A stretch of DNA of 64,000 bases from Colias croceus (taxonomy: Eukaryota; Arthropoda; Insecta; Lepidoptera; Pieridae), in assembly GCF_905220415.1 (NCBI RefSeq), contig NC_059555.1, positions 3,038,001-3,102,000 of the forward strand. The letters are read 5' to 3'. The translations under genes were made by a program, and so were the position numbers. A model generated the notes under the pieces. It searched no databases. It worked only from the letters and a program-made list of their open reading frames with translations, and had not been told where the DNA came from. Shown here one piece after another: positions 1 to 12,477 of the stretch (positions within the stretch are counted from its first letter, which is position 1; each line of letters opens with the position of its first letter).

Positions 1-60
1 GGTGATTGAAGAGCAACGGCAAAAGACGGCACCGCGGGCTGCTTGCTGCCCGCGCACCGC

Positions 61-1029
61 GCAACCTCGAAGGTCGACAGCCTCCCGGAGTAGAAAATAT
101 TTATTAACTTTTGAACTACCGCACGAGCCAAGCGAGCGAAGCGAGCGAGTCACGGCAGCGGCCAGCGTAAATATTCAAATAGGTAGCGAGGAGCGAAGCG
201 ACGAGCGTGTTAGGTTAACTCTTGAACAGTTTATTATGAAAAGTCACTGCCCGCTATCGATAAGACGTTTCAAAAATTTTACCAATATTTGAATAAGTAA
301 TTTATAAGCAGTTTAGGTAGCGAGGAGCGAAGCGACGAGTGTGTAAGGTTAACTTTTGAACTACCACACGAGCCATGCGAGCGAAGCGAGCGAGCCACGA
401 CAGCGGCCGGCCTAAATATTCAAATAGGTAGCGAGGAGCGAAGCGACGAGCGTGTTAGGTTAACTTTTGAACCACCTACCGCACGAGCCAAGCGAGCGAA
501 GCGAGCGAGTTGCGGCAGCGGCCGGCCTAAATATTCAAATAGGTAGCGAGGAGCGAAGCCACGAGCGTGTTAGGTTAACTCTTGAACAGTTTATTATGAA
601 AAGTCACTGCCCGCTATCGATAAGACGTTTCAAAAATTTTACCAATATTTGAATAAGTAATTTATAAGCAGTTTAGGTAGCGAGGAGCGAAGCGACGAGC
701 GTGTAAGGTTAACTTTTGAACTACCACACGAGCCATGCGAGCGAAGCGAGCGAGTCACGGCTGCGGCCGGCCTAAATATTCAAATAGGTAGCGAGGAGCG
801 AAGCGACGAGCGTGTTAGGTTAACTTTTGAACTACCTATCGCACGAGCCAAGCGAGCGAAGCGAGCGAGTCGCGGCAGCGGCCGGCCTAAATATTCAAAT
901 AGGTAGCGAGGAGCGAAGCGACGAGCGTGTTAGGTTAACTCTTGAACAGTTTATTATGAAAAGTCACTGCCCGCTATCGATAAGACGTTTCAAAAATTTA
1001 ACAATATTTGAATAAGTAATTTATAAGCA
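61..1029. repeat. 115-bp family block A0 (with 360-bp higher-order unit)
   Basis: GC-rich ~115 bp monomers contain the motif gcgaggagcgaagcgacgag, then ttaggttaacttttgaac, then an agcgagcgaagcgagcgag motif. Here they alternate with a spacer that contains tcgataagacgtttcaaaaa. Together they form a ~360 bp higher-order repeat, seen as the recurrence from about 467 to about 827. No gene is visible. Confidence 0.85.
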
Positions 1030-2160
1030 GTTTCGACTGACTGTAGAATCGCTGTTAGCAGATGTTACAAATGGAAAGGAAATTCGAATACATTTTCAAA
1101 TGACTGAAAATTTCTGCCCTGGGATGAGCCGCGAGCTGCTTGCAGCTCGCGCACCACGCACCCTCGAAGGTGAACCGCCCCCCGGAATAGAAAATATTTG
1201 AATTTGAAATTTATAAGCACTTCCGATTGACTGTGGAATCGCTGTTTGCAGATAATAGCAAATTTACGGGGAATTTTAATGCATTTTCAAATGACTGAAG
1301 ATTTCTGCCCTGGGATGCTTCGCGGGCTGCTTGCAGCCCGCGCACTACGCTCCCTCGAAGGTGGACAGCCTCCCGGAGTGGAAAATACTTGAATGGGGAA
1401 TTTATAAGCATTACCGACTGACTGTAGAATCGCTGTTAGCAGATGTTACAAATGGAAAGGAAATTCGAATGCATTTTCAAATGACTGAAGATTTCTGCCC
1501 TGGGATGAGCCGCGAGTTGCTTGCAGCTCGCGCACCACGCACCCTCGAAGGTGAACCGCCCCCCGGAATAGAAAATATTTGAATTTGAAATTTATAAGCA
1601 CTTCCGATTGACTGTGGAATCGCTGTTTGCAGATAATAGCAAATTTACGGGGAATTTTAATGCATTTTCAAATGACTGAAGATTTCTGCCCTGGGATGCT
1701 TCGCGGGCTGCTTGCAGCCCGCGCACTACGCTCCCTCGAAGGTGGACAGCCTCCCGGAGTGGAAAATACTTGAATAGGGAATTTAGAAGCATTACCGACT
1801 GACTGTAGAATCGCTGTTAGCAGATGTTACAAATGGACAGAAAATTCGAATTTATTTTCAAATGACTGCCCTATTGCTTCAACCCAGGGGCAAAAGGGGC
1901 TCGCGGGCTGCTTGCAGCCCGCGCACAACGCACCTTCGAAGGTCGACAGCATTCCAGAATAGAAAATATTTGAATTGGGAATTTATAAGCACTGTGGAAT
2001 CACTGTTAGCAGAAAATTACAAATGGACTGGGAATTCTAACACATTTTCTAATGACTGCCCTATTGCTTCAACCCAGGGGCAAAAGGGGCTCGCGGGCTG
2101 CTTGCAGCCCGCGCACAACGCACCAGCTAGTCATATATATATAAAGCTACACTACCACTC
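1030..2160. repeat. 190-bp family block B0
   Basis: Tandem ~190 bp repeats each contain ctgactgtagaatcgctgtt, a GC-rich hairpin (arms GCGGGCTGC or GCGAGCTGC around TT) and a tail ending in atttataagca. Neighbouring monomers alternate between the two hairpin versions, giving a ~381 bp dimer. An ATAT-rich stretch near 2,133-2,142 leads into the next core. Confidence 0.85.
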
Positions 2161-2171
2161 ACTCACTGACT

Positions 2172-3530
2172 GACTGACATCGGGTTTCTCGGAAACTACA
2201 GGGAAAGTTGGGGGGATTTCGACGTGATCGTGTAGAGGTGCTCCCAGTGACCACCGGAAAAATATAGCGATCTCGATCATCTTCGAAAACCAAGTGGACC
2301 CCTGGAGGTGCGCAAAAACGGTGGTACCTGGAGGGGGGGTGTCTGAACAAAAAATGCTCAGAACTGGTGGCGATTACCAGGGGAGGTGGAAAAATGGGGA
2401 TTTTCGCGAAAACAAGATGGCCGCCGTACTTTGCCAAAATCGCCGTTTATGAATCCTTACGTCTCAAATTTGGCACACGTGTTCTGTTCGAGCCGGCGAA
2501 TCGATCGGTGCCCCGTTCGAGTGGCTCCGGGCCCCCGTTTCCAACTTTCATACAACGTAAAATCCAACGGCCCGCGGAAACGGTGCGAGTTGGGTGGGGG
2601 GTCCCGGAACTAAAAATGATCACCACCCTGGGACGCTACCAGGGAGCCATAGTGGGTCGCTCGATTTTGGAATTTTTCCATTTTTGGCGCAAACATAAAA
2701 ACGTAAATTTAGACGAGGTGGCGCGTCGCGGAAATACACTCACACCATGTTCGTACTCGCCCAGCTCCCAGGATATCCAGAAAAATCCGAAATCTTAAAC
2801 TTTCCCACATCTCGCGAAGACGGTCAACGGCCCGCGCAAACGGTAGCAGCTACATCTGGGGTGCTCAAACTAAACTTGGAGTAGACCTCGAGCAATTACC
2901 ACAGATAGTGAAAAAAATTCAAAATGGCGGAAAAAATGGCCGCCGCCATACAAATGCTAAAATGGCCATCGCTGATCCGATTGCGCTGAAACTTGGCACA
3001 GGGGCTTTAATCGAGCCGCACATTAAGATGGCATACTCATTATCGAGTTTCCACCGCTGGTTTCCAAGTTTCATACAACGAAAAATTGGACGGCTCTCTG
3101 AAACGGCGCAAGATAGGTGGGGGGTGTAGAACTAAAAAATGATCAGGAAGATGGGGTTCTACCAGGGCAATCGAGAAATTTCAAATTGGACGTAATTTTT
3201 TTTCAAAAAATGGCCAATTTTTCAAAGCAAGATGGTGGCGCCGGTTTCGTCACGATCGGTCTGAAAATTGACTTCTGTGCTCTGATTGGTCAGATTTAGT
3301 AAACTGCATACTCAGAATTTCTCTCAGACCCCCGGTTTCCATTTTCCATACATCACGAAATTCAACGGCTCTCTGAACTGGTGGCACTTAGGTTGGGGTC
3401 ACCAAGGTAAAAAATGTTTAAAAACTTGGTCCGCTTCCAGGCACATAAAATTTTTTGCTAAAAAGCGAAATTTTTTTTTTTCGAAAATTTTGTATGAAAA
3501 TTTCCATAGTAGGAAGGGTAATTGAATAGC
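2172..3530. repeat. Array core, copy 1
   Basis: This is the ~1.36 kb core from gacatcgggtttctcgg to the T-rich stretch and gtaattgaatagc. It is nearly identical to copy 4 at +10,306 bp. One difference near 3,297 (tttagtaaa against tttacaaaa) breaks an open frame present in other copies, which argues that the frame is not constrained. Confidence 0.85.
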
Positions 3531-3611
3531 ATCGGCAAAAGACGGCACCGCGGGCTGCTTGCTGCCCGCGCACCGCGCAACTTCGAGGGTTGACAGCCTC
3601 CCGGAGTAGAA

Positions 3612-4662
3612 AATATTTATTAACTTTTGAACTACCGCACGAGCCAAGCGAGCGAAGCGAGCGAGTCACGGCAGCGGCCAGCGTAAATATTCAAATAGGT
3701 AGCGAGGAGCGAAGCGACGAGCGTGTTAGGTTAACTTTTGAACTACTTACCGCACGAGCCAAGCGAGCGAAGCGAGCGAGTCGCGTCAACGGCCGGCCTA
3801 AATATTCAAATATGTAGCGATGAGCGAAGCGACGAGCGTGTTAGGTTAACTTTTGAACAGTTTATTATAAAAAATCACAGCCCGCTATCGATAAGACGTT
3901 TCAAAAATTTTACCAATATTTGAATAAGTAATTTATAAGCAGTTTAGGTAGCGAGGAGCGAAGCGACGAGCGTGTAAGGTTAACTTTTGAACTACCACAC
4001 GAGCCATGCGAGCGAAGCGAGCGAGTCACGACAGCAGCCGGCCTAAATATTCAAATAGGTAGCGAGGAGCGAAGCGACGAGCGTGTTAGGTTAACTTTTG
4101 AACTACCTATCGCACGAGCCAAGCGAGCTAAGCGAGCGAGTCGCGGCAGCGGCCGGCCTAAATATTCACATAGGTAGCGAGGAGCGAAGCGACGAGCGTG
4201 TTAGGTTAACTCTTGAACAGTTTATTATGAAAAGTCACTGCCCGCTATCGATAAGACGTTTCAAAAATTTAACAATATTTGAATAAGTAATTTATAAGCA
4301 GTTTAGGTAGCGAGGAGCGAAGCGACGAGCGCGTAAGGTTAACTTTTGAACTACCACACGAGCCATGCGAGCGAAGCGAGCGAGTCACGACAGCAGCCGG
4401 CCTAAATATTCAAATAGGTAGCGAGGAGCGAAGCGACGAGCGTGTTAGGTTAACTTTTGAACTACCTATCGCACGAGCCAAGCGAGCTAAGCGAGCGAGT
4501 CGCGGCAGCGGCCGGCCTAAATATTCAAATAGGTAGCGAGGAGCGAAGCGACGAGCGTGTTAGGTTAACTCTTGAACAGTTTATTATGAAAAGTCACTGC
4601 CCGCTATCGATAAGACGTTTCAAAATTTTAACAATATTTGAATAAGTAATTTATAAGCAGTT
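3612..4662. repeat. 115-bp family block A1
   Basis: 115-bp monomers and the tcgataagacg spacer follow core 1. The block is duplicated almost exactly at 13,918-14,968. Confidence 0.85.
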
Positions 4663-5430
4663 TCGACTGACTGTAGAATCGCTGTTAGCAGATGTTACAA
4701 ATGGAAAGGAAATTCGAATGCATTTTCAAATGACTGAAGATTTCTGCCCTGGGATGAGCCGCGAGCTGCTTGCAGCTCGCGCACCACGCACCTTCGAAGG
4801 TCGACAGCATTCCAGAATAGAAAATATTTGAATTGGGAATTTATAAGCACTTCCGATTGACTGTGGAATCGCTGTTAGCAGAAAATTACAAATGGACTGG
4901 GAATTTTAACACATTTTCTAATGACTGCCCTATTGCTTCAACTCAGGGGCAAAAGGGGCTCGCGGGCTGCTTGCAGCCCGCGCACAACGCACCTTCGAAG
5001 GTCGACAGCATTCCAGAATAGAAAATATTTGAATTGGGAATTTATAAGCACTTCCGATTGACTGTGGAATCGCTGTTAGCAGAAAATTACAAATGGACTG
5101 GGAATTTTAACACATTTTCTAATGACTGCCCTATTGCTCAACCCAGGGGCAAAAGGGGCTCGCGGGCTGCTTGCAGCCCGCGCACTACGCTCCCTCGAAG
5201 GTGGACAGCCCCCCGGAGTGGAAAATATTTGAATGGGGAATTTATAAGCATTACCGACTGACTGTAGAATCGCTGTTAGCGGAAAATTACAAATGGACTG
5301 GGAATTCTAACACATTTTCTAATGACTGCCCTATTGCTTCAACCCAGGGGCAAAAGGGGCTCGCGGGCTGCTTGCAGCCCGCGCACAACGCACCAGCTAG
5401 TCATATATATATAAAGCTACACTACCACTC
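4663..5430. repeat. 190-bp family block B1
   Basis: About four ~200 bp monomers, two of them 201 bp apart (near 4,833 and 5,034). All have the TT-loop hairpin. Duplicated at 14,969-15,736. Confidence 0.85.
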
Positions 5431-5441
5431 ACTCACTGACT

Positions 5442-6799
5442 GACTGACATCGGGTTTCTCGGAAACTACGGGGAAAGTTGGGGGGATTTTGACGTGATCG
5501 TGTAGAGGTGCTCCCAGTGACCACCGGAAAAATATTGACATCTCCAACACCCTGGACAAGAGAGTGGACCCCTGGAGGTGCGCAGAAACGGTGCCACCTG
5601 GAGGGGGGGTGTCTGAACAAAAAATGCTCGGAACTGGTGGCGATTACCAGGGGAGGTGGAAAAATGGGGATTTTCGCGAAAACAAGATGGCCGCCGTACT
5701 TTGCCAAAATCGCCGTTTATGAATCCTTACGTCTCAAATTTGGCACACGTGCTCTGTTCGAGCCGGCGAATCGATCGGTGCCCCGTTCGAGTGGCTCCGG
5801 GCCCCAGTTTCCAACTTTCATACAACGTAAAATCCAACGGCCCGCGGAAACGGTGCGAGTTGGGTGGGGGGTCCCGGAACTAAAAATGATCACCACCCTG
5901 GGACGCTACCAGGGAGCCATAGTGGGTCGCTCGATTTTGGAATTTTTCCATTTTTGGCGCAAACATAAAAACGTAAATTTAGACGAGGTGGCGCGTCGCG
6001 GAAATACACTCACACCATGTTCGTACTTGCCTAGCTCCCAAGATATCCAGAAAAATCCGAAATCTTAAACTTTCCCACATCTCGCGAAGACGGTCAACGG
6101 CCCGCGCAAACGGTAGCAGCTGCATCTGGGGTGCTCAAACTAAACTTGTAGTAGACCTCGAGCAATTACCACAGATAGTGAAAAAAATTCAAAATGGCGG
6201 AAAAAATGGCCGCCGCCATACAAATTCTAAAACGGCCATCGCTGGTCCGATCGCGCTGAAACTTGGCACAGGGGCTTTAATCGAGTCGCATATTAAGTTG
6301 GCATACTCATAATTGAGTTTCCATCGCTGGTTTCCGAGTTTCATACAACGCAAAATTCGACGGCTCTCTGAAACGGCGCGAGATAGGTGGGGGGTGTAGA
6401 ACTAAAAAATGATCAGGAAGATGGGATGCTACCAGGGCAATCGAGAAATTTCAAATTGGACGCAATTTTTTTTCAAAAAATGGCCAATTTTTCAAAGCAA
6501 GATGGTGGCGCCGGTTCCGTCACGATCGGTCTGAAAATTGACTTCTGTGCTCTGATTGGTCAGATTTACAAAACTGCGTACTCAGAATTTCTCTTCGACC
6601 CCCGGTTTCCATTTTCCATACATCACGAAATTCAACGGCTCTCTGAACTGGTGGCACTTAGGTTGGGGTCACCAAGGTAAAAAATGTTTAAAAACTTGGT
6701 CCGCTTCCAAGTACATAAAAATTTTTGCTAAAAAGCGAAATTTTTTTTTTCGAAAATTTTGTATGGAAATTTCCATAGTAGGAAGGGTAATTGAATAGC
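5442..6799. repeat. Array core, copy 2
   Basis: Core copy whose 5' part differs from copy 1 (acatctccaacaccctgg replaces the gatctcgatcatcttcg segment). Near-identical to copies 3 (+2,814) and 5 (+10,306). Confidence 0.85.
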
Positions 6800-6882
6800 A
6801 TCGGCAAAAGACGGCACCGCGGGCTGCTTGCTGCCCGCGCACCGCGCAACTTCGAGGGTTGACAGCCTCCCGGAGTAGAAAA

Positions 6883-7686
6883 TATTTATTAACTTTTGAA
6901 CTACCCCACGAGCCAAGCGAGCGAAGCGAGCGAGTCACGGCAGCGGCCAGCGTAAATATTCAAATAGGTAGCGAGGAGCGAAGCGACGAGCTTGTAAGGT
7001 TAACTTTTGAACTACTTACCGCACGAGCCAAGCGAGCGAAGCGAGCGAGTCGCGTCAACGGCCGGCGTAAATATTCAAATAGGTAGCGAGGAGCGAAGCG
7101 ACGAGCGTGTTAGGTTAACTTTTGAACTACTTACCGAACGAGCCAAGCGAGCGAAGCGAGCGAGTCGCGTCAACGGCCGGCCTAAATATTCAAATGGGTA
7201 GCGAGGAGCGAAGCGACGAGCGTGTTAGGTTAACTTATGAACTACCTACCGCACGAGCCAAGCGAGCGAAGCGAGCGAGTTGCGGCAGCGGCCGGCCTAA
7301 ATATTCAAATAGGTAGCGAGGAGCGAAGCGACGAGCGTGTTAGGTTAACTCTTGAACAGTTTATTATGAAAAGTCACTGCCCGCTATCGATAAGACGTTT
7401 AAAAAATTTACCAATATTTGAATAAGTAATTTATAAGCAGTTTAGGTAGCGAGGAGCGAAGCGACGAGCGTGTAAGGTTAACTTTTGAACTACCACACGA
7501 GCCATGCGAGCGAAGCGAGCGAGTCACGGCAGCGGCCGGCCTAAATATTCAAATAGGTAGCGAGGAGCGAAGCGACGAGCGTGTTAGGTTAACTCTTGAA
7601 CAGTTTATTATGAAAAGTCACTGCCCGCTATCGATAAGACGTTTCAAAAATTTAACAATATTTGAATAAGTAATTTATAAGCAGTT
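6883..7686. repeat. 115-bp family block A2
   Basis: A clean run of 115-bp monomers (phase points near 7,007, 7,122 and 7,237) followed by spacer units. Part of the 10,306-bp duplicated segment. Confidence 0.85.
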
Positions 7687-8244
7687 TCGACTGACTGTAG
7701 AATCGCTGTTAGCAGATGTTACAAATGGAAAGGAAATTCGAATGCATTTTCAAATGACTGAAGATGTCTGCCCTAGGATGAGCCGCGAGCTGCTTGCAGC
7801 TCGCGCACCATGCACCCTCGAAGGTGAACCACCTCCCGGAATAGAAAATATTTGAATTTGAAATTTATAAGCACTTCCGATTGACTGTGGAATCACTGTT
7901 TGCAGATAATAGCAAATTGACGGGGAATTTTAATGCATTTTCAAATGACTGAAGATTTCTGTCCTGGGATGCTTCGCGGGCTGCTTGCAGCCCGCGCACT
8001 ACGCTCCCTCGAAGGTAGACAGCCTCCCAGAGTGGAAAATACTTGAATGGGGAATTTATAAGCATTACCGACTGACTGTGGAATCGCTGTTAGCAGAAAA
8101 TTACAAATGGACTGGGAATTCTAACACATTTTCTAATGACTGCGCTATTGCTTCAACCCAGGGGCAAAAGGGGCTCGCGGGCTGCTTGCAGCCCGCGCAC
8201 AACGCACCAGCTAGTCATATATATATAAAGCTACACTACCACTC
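7687..8244. repeat. 190-bp family block B2
   Basis: Three ~190 bp monomers with the hairpin motif, leading into core 3. No gene is seen. Confidence 0.85.
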
Positions 8245-8255
8245 ACTCACTGACT

Positions 8256-9613
8256 GACTGACATCGGGTTTCTCGGAAACTACGGGGAAAGTTGGGGGGA
8301 TTTTGACGTGATCGTGTAGAGGTGCTCCCAGTGACCACCGGAAAAATATTGACATCTCCAACACCCTGGACAAGAGAGTGGACCCCTGGAGGTGCGCAGA
8401 AACGGTGCCACCTGGAGGGGGGGTGTCTGAACAAAAAATGCTCGGAACTGGTGGCGATTACCAGGGGAGGTGGAAAAATGGGGATTTTCGCGAAAACAAG
8501 ATGGCCGCCGTACTTTGCCAAAATCGCCGTTTATGAATCCTTACGTCTCAAATTTGGCACACGTGCTCTGTTCGAGCCGGCGAATCGATCGGTGCCCCGT
8601 TCGAGTGGCTCCGGGCCCCAGTTTCCAACTTTCATACAACGTAAAATCCAACGGCCCGCGGAAACGGTGCGAGTTGGGTGGGGGGTCCCGGAACTAAAAA
8701 TGATCACCACCCTGGGACGCTACCAGGGAGCCATAGTGGGTCGCTCGATTTTGGAATTTTTCCATTTTTGGCGCAAACATAAAAACGTAAATTTAGACGA
8801 GGTGGCGCGTCGCGGAAATACACTCACACCATGTTCGTACTTGCCTAGCTCCCAAGATATCCAGAAAAATCCGAAATCTTAAACTTTCCCACATCTCGCG
8901 AAGACGGTCAACGGCCCGCGCAAACGGTAGCAGCTGCATCTGGGGTGCTCAAACTAAACTTGTAGTAGACCTCGAGCAATTACCACAGATAGTGAAAAAA
9001 ATTCAAAATGGCGGAAAAAATGGCCGCCGCCATACAAATTCTAAAACGGCCATCGCTGGTCCGATCGCGCTGAAACTTGGCACAGGGGCTTTAATCGAGT
9101 CGCATATTAAGTTGGCATACTCATAATTGAGTTTCCATCGCTGGTTTCCGAGTTTCATACAACGCAAAATTCGACGGCTCTCTGAAACGGCGCGAGATAG
9201 GTGGGGGGTGTAGAACTAAAAAATGATCAGGAAGATGGGATGCTACCAGGGCAATCGAGAAATTTCAAATTGGACGCAATTTTTTTTCAAAAAATGGCCA
9301 ATTTTTCAAAGCAAGATGGTGGCGCCGGTTCCGTCACGATCGGTCTGAAAATTGACTTCTGTGCTCTGATTGGTCAGATTTACAAAACTGCGTACTCAGA
9401 ATTTCTCTTCGACCCCCGGTTTCCATTTTCCATACATCACGAAATTCAACGGCTCTCTGAACTGGTGGCACTTAGGTTGGGGTCACCAAGGTAAAAAATG
9501 TTTAAAAACTTGGTCCGCTTCCAAGTACATAAAAATTTTTGCTAAAAAGCGAAATTTTTTTTTTCGAAAATTTTGTATGGAAATTTCCATAGTAGGAAGG
9601 GTAATTGAATAGC
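8256..9613. repeat. Array core, copy 3
   Basis: Near-identical to core copy 2 at an offset of 2,814 bp. The identity runs on into the following 115-bp block to about 10,040. Confidence 0.85.
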
Positions 9614-9696
9614 ATCGGCAAAAGACGGCACCGCGGGCTGCTTGCTGCCCGCGCACCGCGCAACTTCGAGGGTTGACAGCCTCCCGGAGTAGAAAA

Positions 9697-10505
9697 TATT
9701 TATTAACTTTTGAACTACCCCACGAGCCAAGCGAGCGAAGCGAGCGAGTCACGGCAGCGGCCAGCGTAAATATTCAAATAGGTAGCGAGGAGCGAAGCGA
9801 CGAGCTTGTAAGGTTAACTTTTGAACTACTTACCGCACGAGCCAAGCGAGCGAAGCGAGCGAGTCGCGTCAACGGCCGGCGTAAATATTCAAATAGGTAG
9901 CGAGGAGCGAAGCGACGAGCGTGTTAGGTTAACTTTTGAACTACTTACCGAACGAGCCAAGCGAGCGAAGCGAGCGAGTCGCGTCAACGGCCGGCCTAAA
10001 TATTCAAATGGGTAGCGAGGAGCGAAGCGACGAGCGTGTTAGGTTAACTCTTGAACAGTTTATTATGAAAAGTCACTGCCCGCTATCGATAAGACGTTTC
10101 AAAAATTTTACCAATATTTAAATAAGTAATTTATAAGCAGTTTAGGTAGCGAGGAGTGAAGCGACGAGCGTGTAAGGTTAACTTTTGAACTACCGCACGA
10201 GCCATGCGAGCGAAGCGAGCGAGTCACGGCAGCGGCCGGCCTAAATATTCAAATAGGTAGCGAGGAGCGAAGCGACGAGCGTGTTTGGTTAACTTTTGAA
10301 CTACCTATCGCACGAGCCAAGCGAGCGAAGCGAGCGAGTCGCGGCAGCGGCCGGCCTAAATATTCAAATACATAGGTAGCGAGGAGCGAAGCGACGAGCG
10401 TGTTAGGTTAACTCTTGAACAGTTTATTATGAAAAGTCACTGCCCGCTATCGATAAGACGTTTCAAAAATTTAACAACATTTGATTAAGTAATTTATAAG
10501 CAGTT
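9697..10505. repeat. 115-bp family block A3
   Basis: 115-bp monomers and spacers. The first ~340 bp match block A2, then the copies diverge. Confidence 0.85.
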
Positions 10506-12466
10506 TCGACTGACTGTAGAATCGCTGTTAGCAGATGTTACAAATGGAAAGGAAATTCGAATGCATTTTCAAATGACTGAAGATTTTTGCCCTGGGATGA
10601 GCCGCGAGCTGCTTGCAGCTCGCGCACCACTCACCCTCGAAGGTGGACAGCCCCCCGGAATAGAAAATATTTGAATGAGAAATTTATAAGCACTTCCGAT
10701 TGACTGCGGAATCGCTGTTAGCAGATAATAACAAATTGACGGGGAATTTTAATGCATAATGAATTTGATTTTAATCGACGCTACTAAAAAAACTGAAGTT
10801 TTCAATATGTTTTATACATCTTCACACATATTAAACTGAATTCGCAAGGGTGATAGTACAGTTAATCTGTTTTTGTTAAGAAGTTATTCAAAGCTTATAT
10901 TTCTTTGTTAATTTATGTATGTTATTTTAATTTAGTTAAGTTTTTTTTTTTGTTTTATAAAATTGTATCTCTGTCGCATTGGGCATTGTCCTGTAATGGC
11001 ATGTGATGTCTTTTAAATAAATAAATAAATATTTTATTGAGTGAATAAGCCAATCGTTCACGCTTTATAAGCGTAGGACTTACACCAATAGTAGCACACT
11101 ACTCTCTGTTTTTGTATTGAAAATAGCGTATTTTTGTATTGCGAATAATGTAGTTCTTGAGTTGCAAGTAAGGTAAATAGAACAACTAAATATTATGTAG
11201 TAATTAAGTAGGTATATTAAATCGTTTTTATTTTTTACTTTTCCGTTTTTGAAGTCGGTTTTTTTAACGTAGTTATTTTTTATTTAATACTTTTTAGTGT
11301 ATTTTTCATCGGGAATCAATGATTTTTCATCATTGACTGTAGATTGTAGAATCTCTGTTAGCATATAGTAACAAATGGACAGGAAATTCGAATGCATTTT
11401 CAATTGACTGAAAATTTCTGCCCCGGGATGAGACGCACCTGCACCTTCGAAAGTGGACAGCCTCCCGGAGTGGAAAATACTTGAATGGGGAATTTATAAT
11501 CATTACCGACTGACTGTAGAATCGCTGTTAGCAGATGTAACAAATGGACAGAAAATTCGAATGCATTTTCAAATGACTGAAGATTTCTGCCCTGGGATGA
11601 GCCGCGAGCTGCTTGCAGCTCGCGCACCACGCACCCTCGATGGTGGATAGCCCCCCGGTATAGAAAATATTTGAATGGGGAATTTATAAGCACTTCCGAT
11701 TGACTGTGGAATCGCTGTTAGCAGATAAAAGCAAATTGACGGGGAATTTTAACGCATTTTCAAATGACTGAAGATTCCTGCCCTGGGATGCTTCGCGGGC
11801 TGCTTGCATCCCGCGCACCACGCACCCTCGAAGGTGGACAGCCTCCCGGAGTGGAGAATACTTGAATGGGGAATTTATAAGCATTACCGACTGACTGTAG
11901 AATCGCTGTTAGCAGATGTAACAAATGGACAGGAAATTCGAATGCATTTTCAAATGACTGCCCTATTGCTTCAACTCAGAGGCAAAAGGGGCTCGCGGGC
12001 TGCTTGCAGCCCGCGCACAACGCACCTTCGAAGGTCGACAGCATTCCAGAATAGAAAATTGAATGGGGAATTTATAAGCATTACCGACTGACTGTAGAAT
12101 CGCTGTTAGCAGATGTAACAAATGGACAGAAAATTCGAATTTATTTTCAAATGACTGCCCTATTGCTTCAACCCAGGGGCAAAAGGGGCTCGCGGTCTGC
12201 TTGCAGCCCGCGCACTACGCTCCCTCGAAGGTTGACAGCCTCCCGGATTGGAAAATACTTGAATTGGGAATTTATAAGCACTTCCGATTGACTGTGGAAT
12301 CGCTGTTAGCAGAAAATTACAAATGGACTGGGAATTCTAACACATTTTCTAATGACTGCCCTATTGCTTCAACCCAGGGGCAAAAGGGGCTCGCGGGCTG
12401 CTTGCAGCCCGCGCACAACGCACCAGCTAGTTATTATCATATATATATAAAGCTACACTACCACTC
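10506..12466. repeat. 190-bp family block B3 (interrupted)
   Basis: ~190 bp monomers from 10,506 to about 10,757 and again from about 11,336 to 12,466. An AT-rich insertion separates them. Some hairpins here are imperfect, for example near 11,797 and 12,191. Confidence 0.8.
10758..11335. other. AT-rich insertion inside the array
   Basis: About 580 bp of AT-rich sequence unlike the flanking repeats. It contains aaataaataaataaatattt and, near 11,255, gaagtcggtttttttaacg, a motif also present in the intronic repeat at 51,271-51,510. It is probably a decayed transposon or LINE tail. I see no open frame of note and no clear target-site duplication. Confidence 0.55.
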
Positions 12467-12477
12467 ACTCACTGACT

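Noticed and set aside
61..1029. Regular repeats with spacers suggesting a CRISPR array
   Set aside because: Monomers are 115 bp and tandem with no unique spacers, and the context is eukaryotic with split genes.
5508..6068. 186-codon open frames in array cores (also at 8,322 and 15,814)
   Set aside because: The frames are identical only because the DNA copies are recent. They are broken in cores 1, 4 and 6, overlap open frames on the other strand, and show no recognisable domain.
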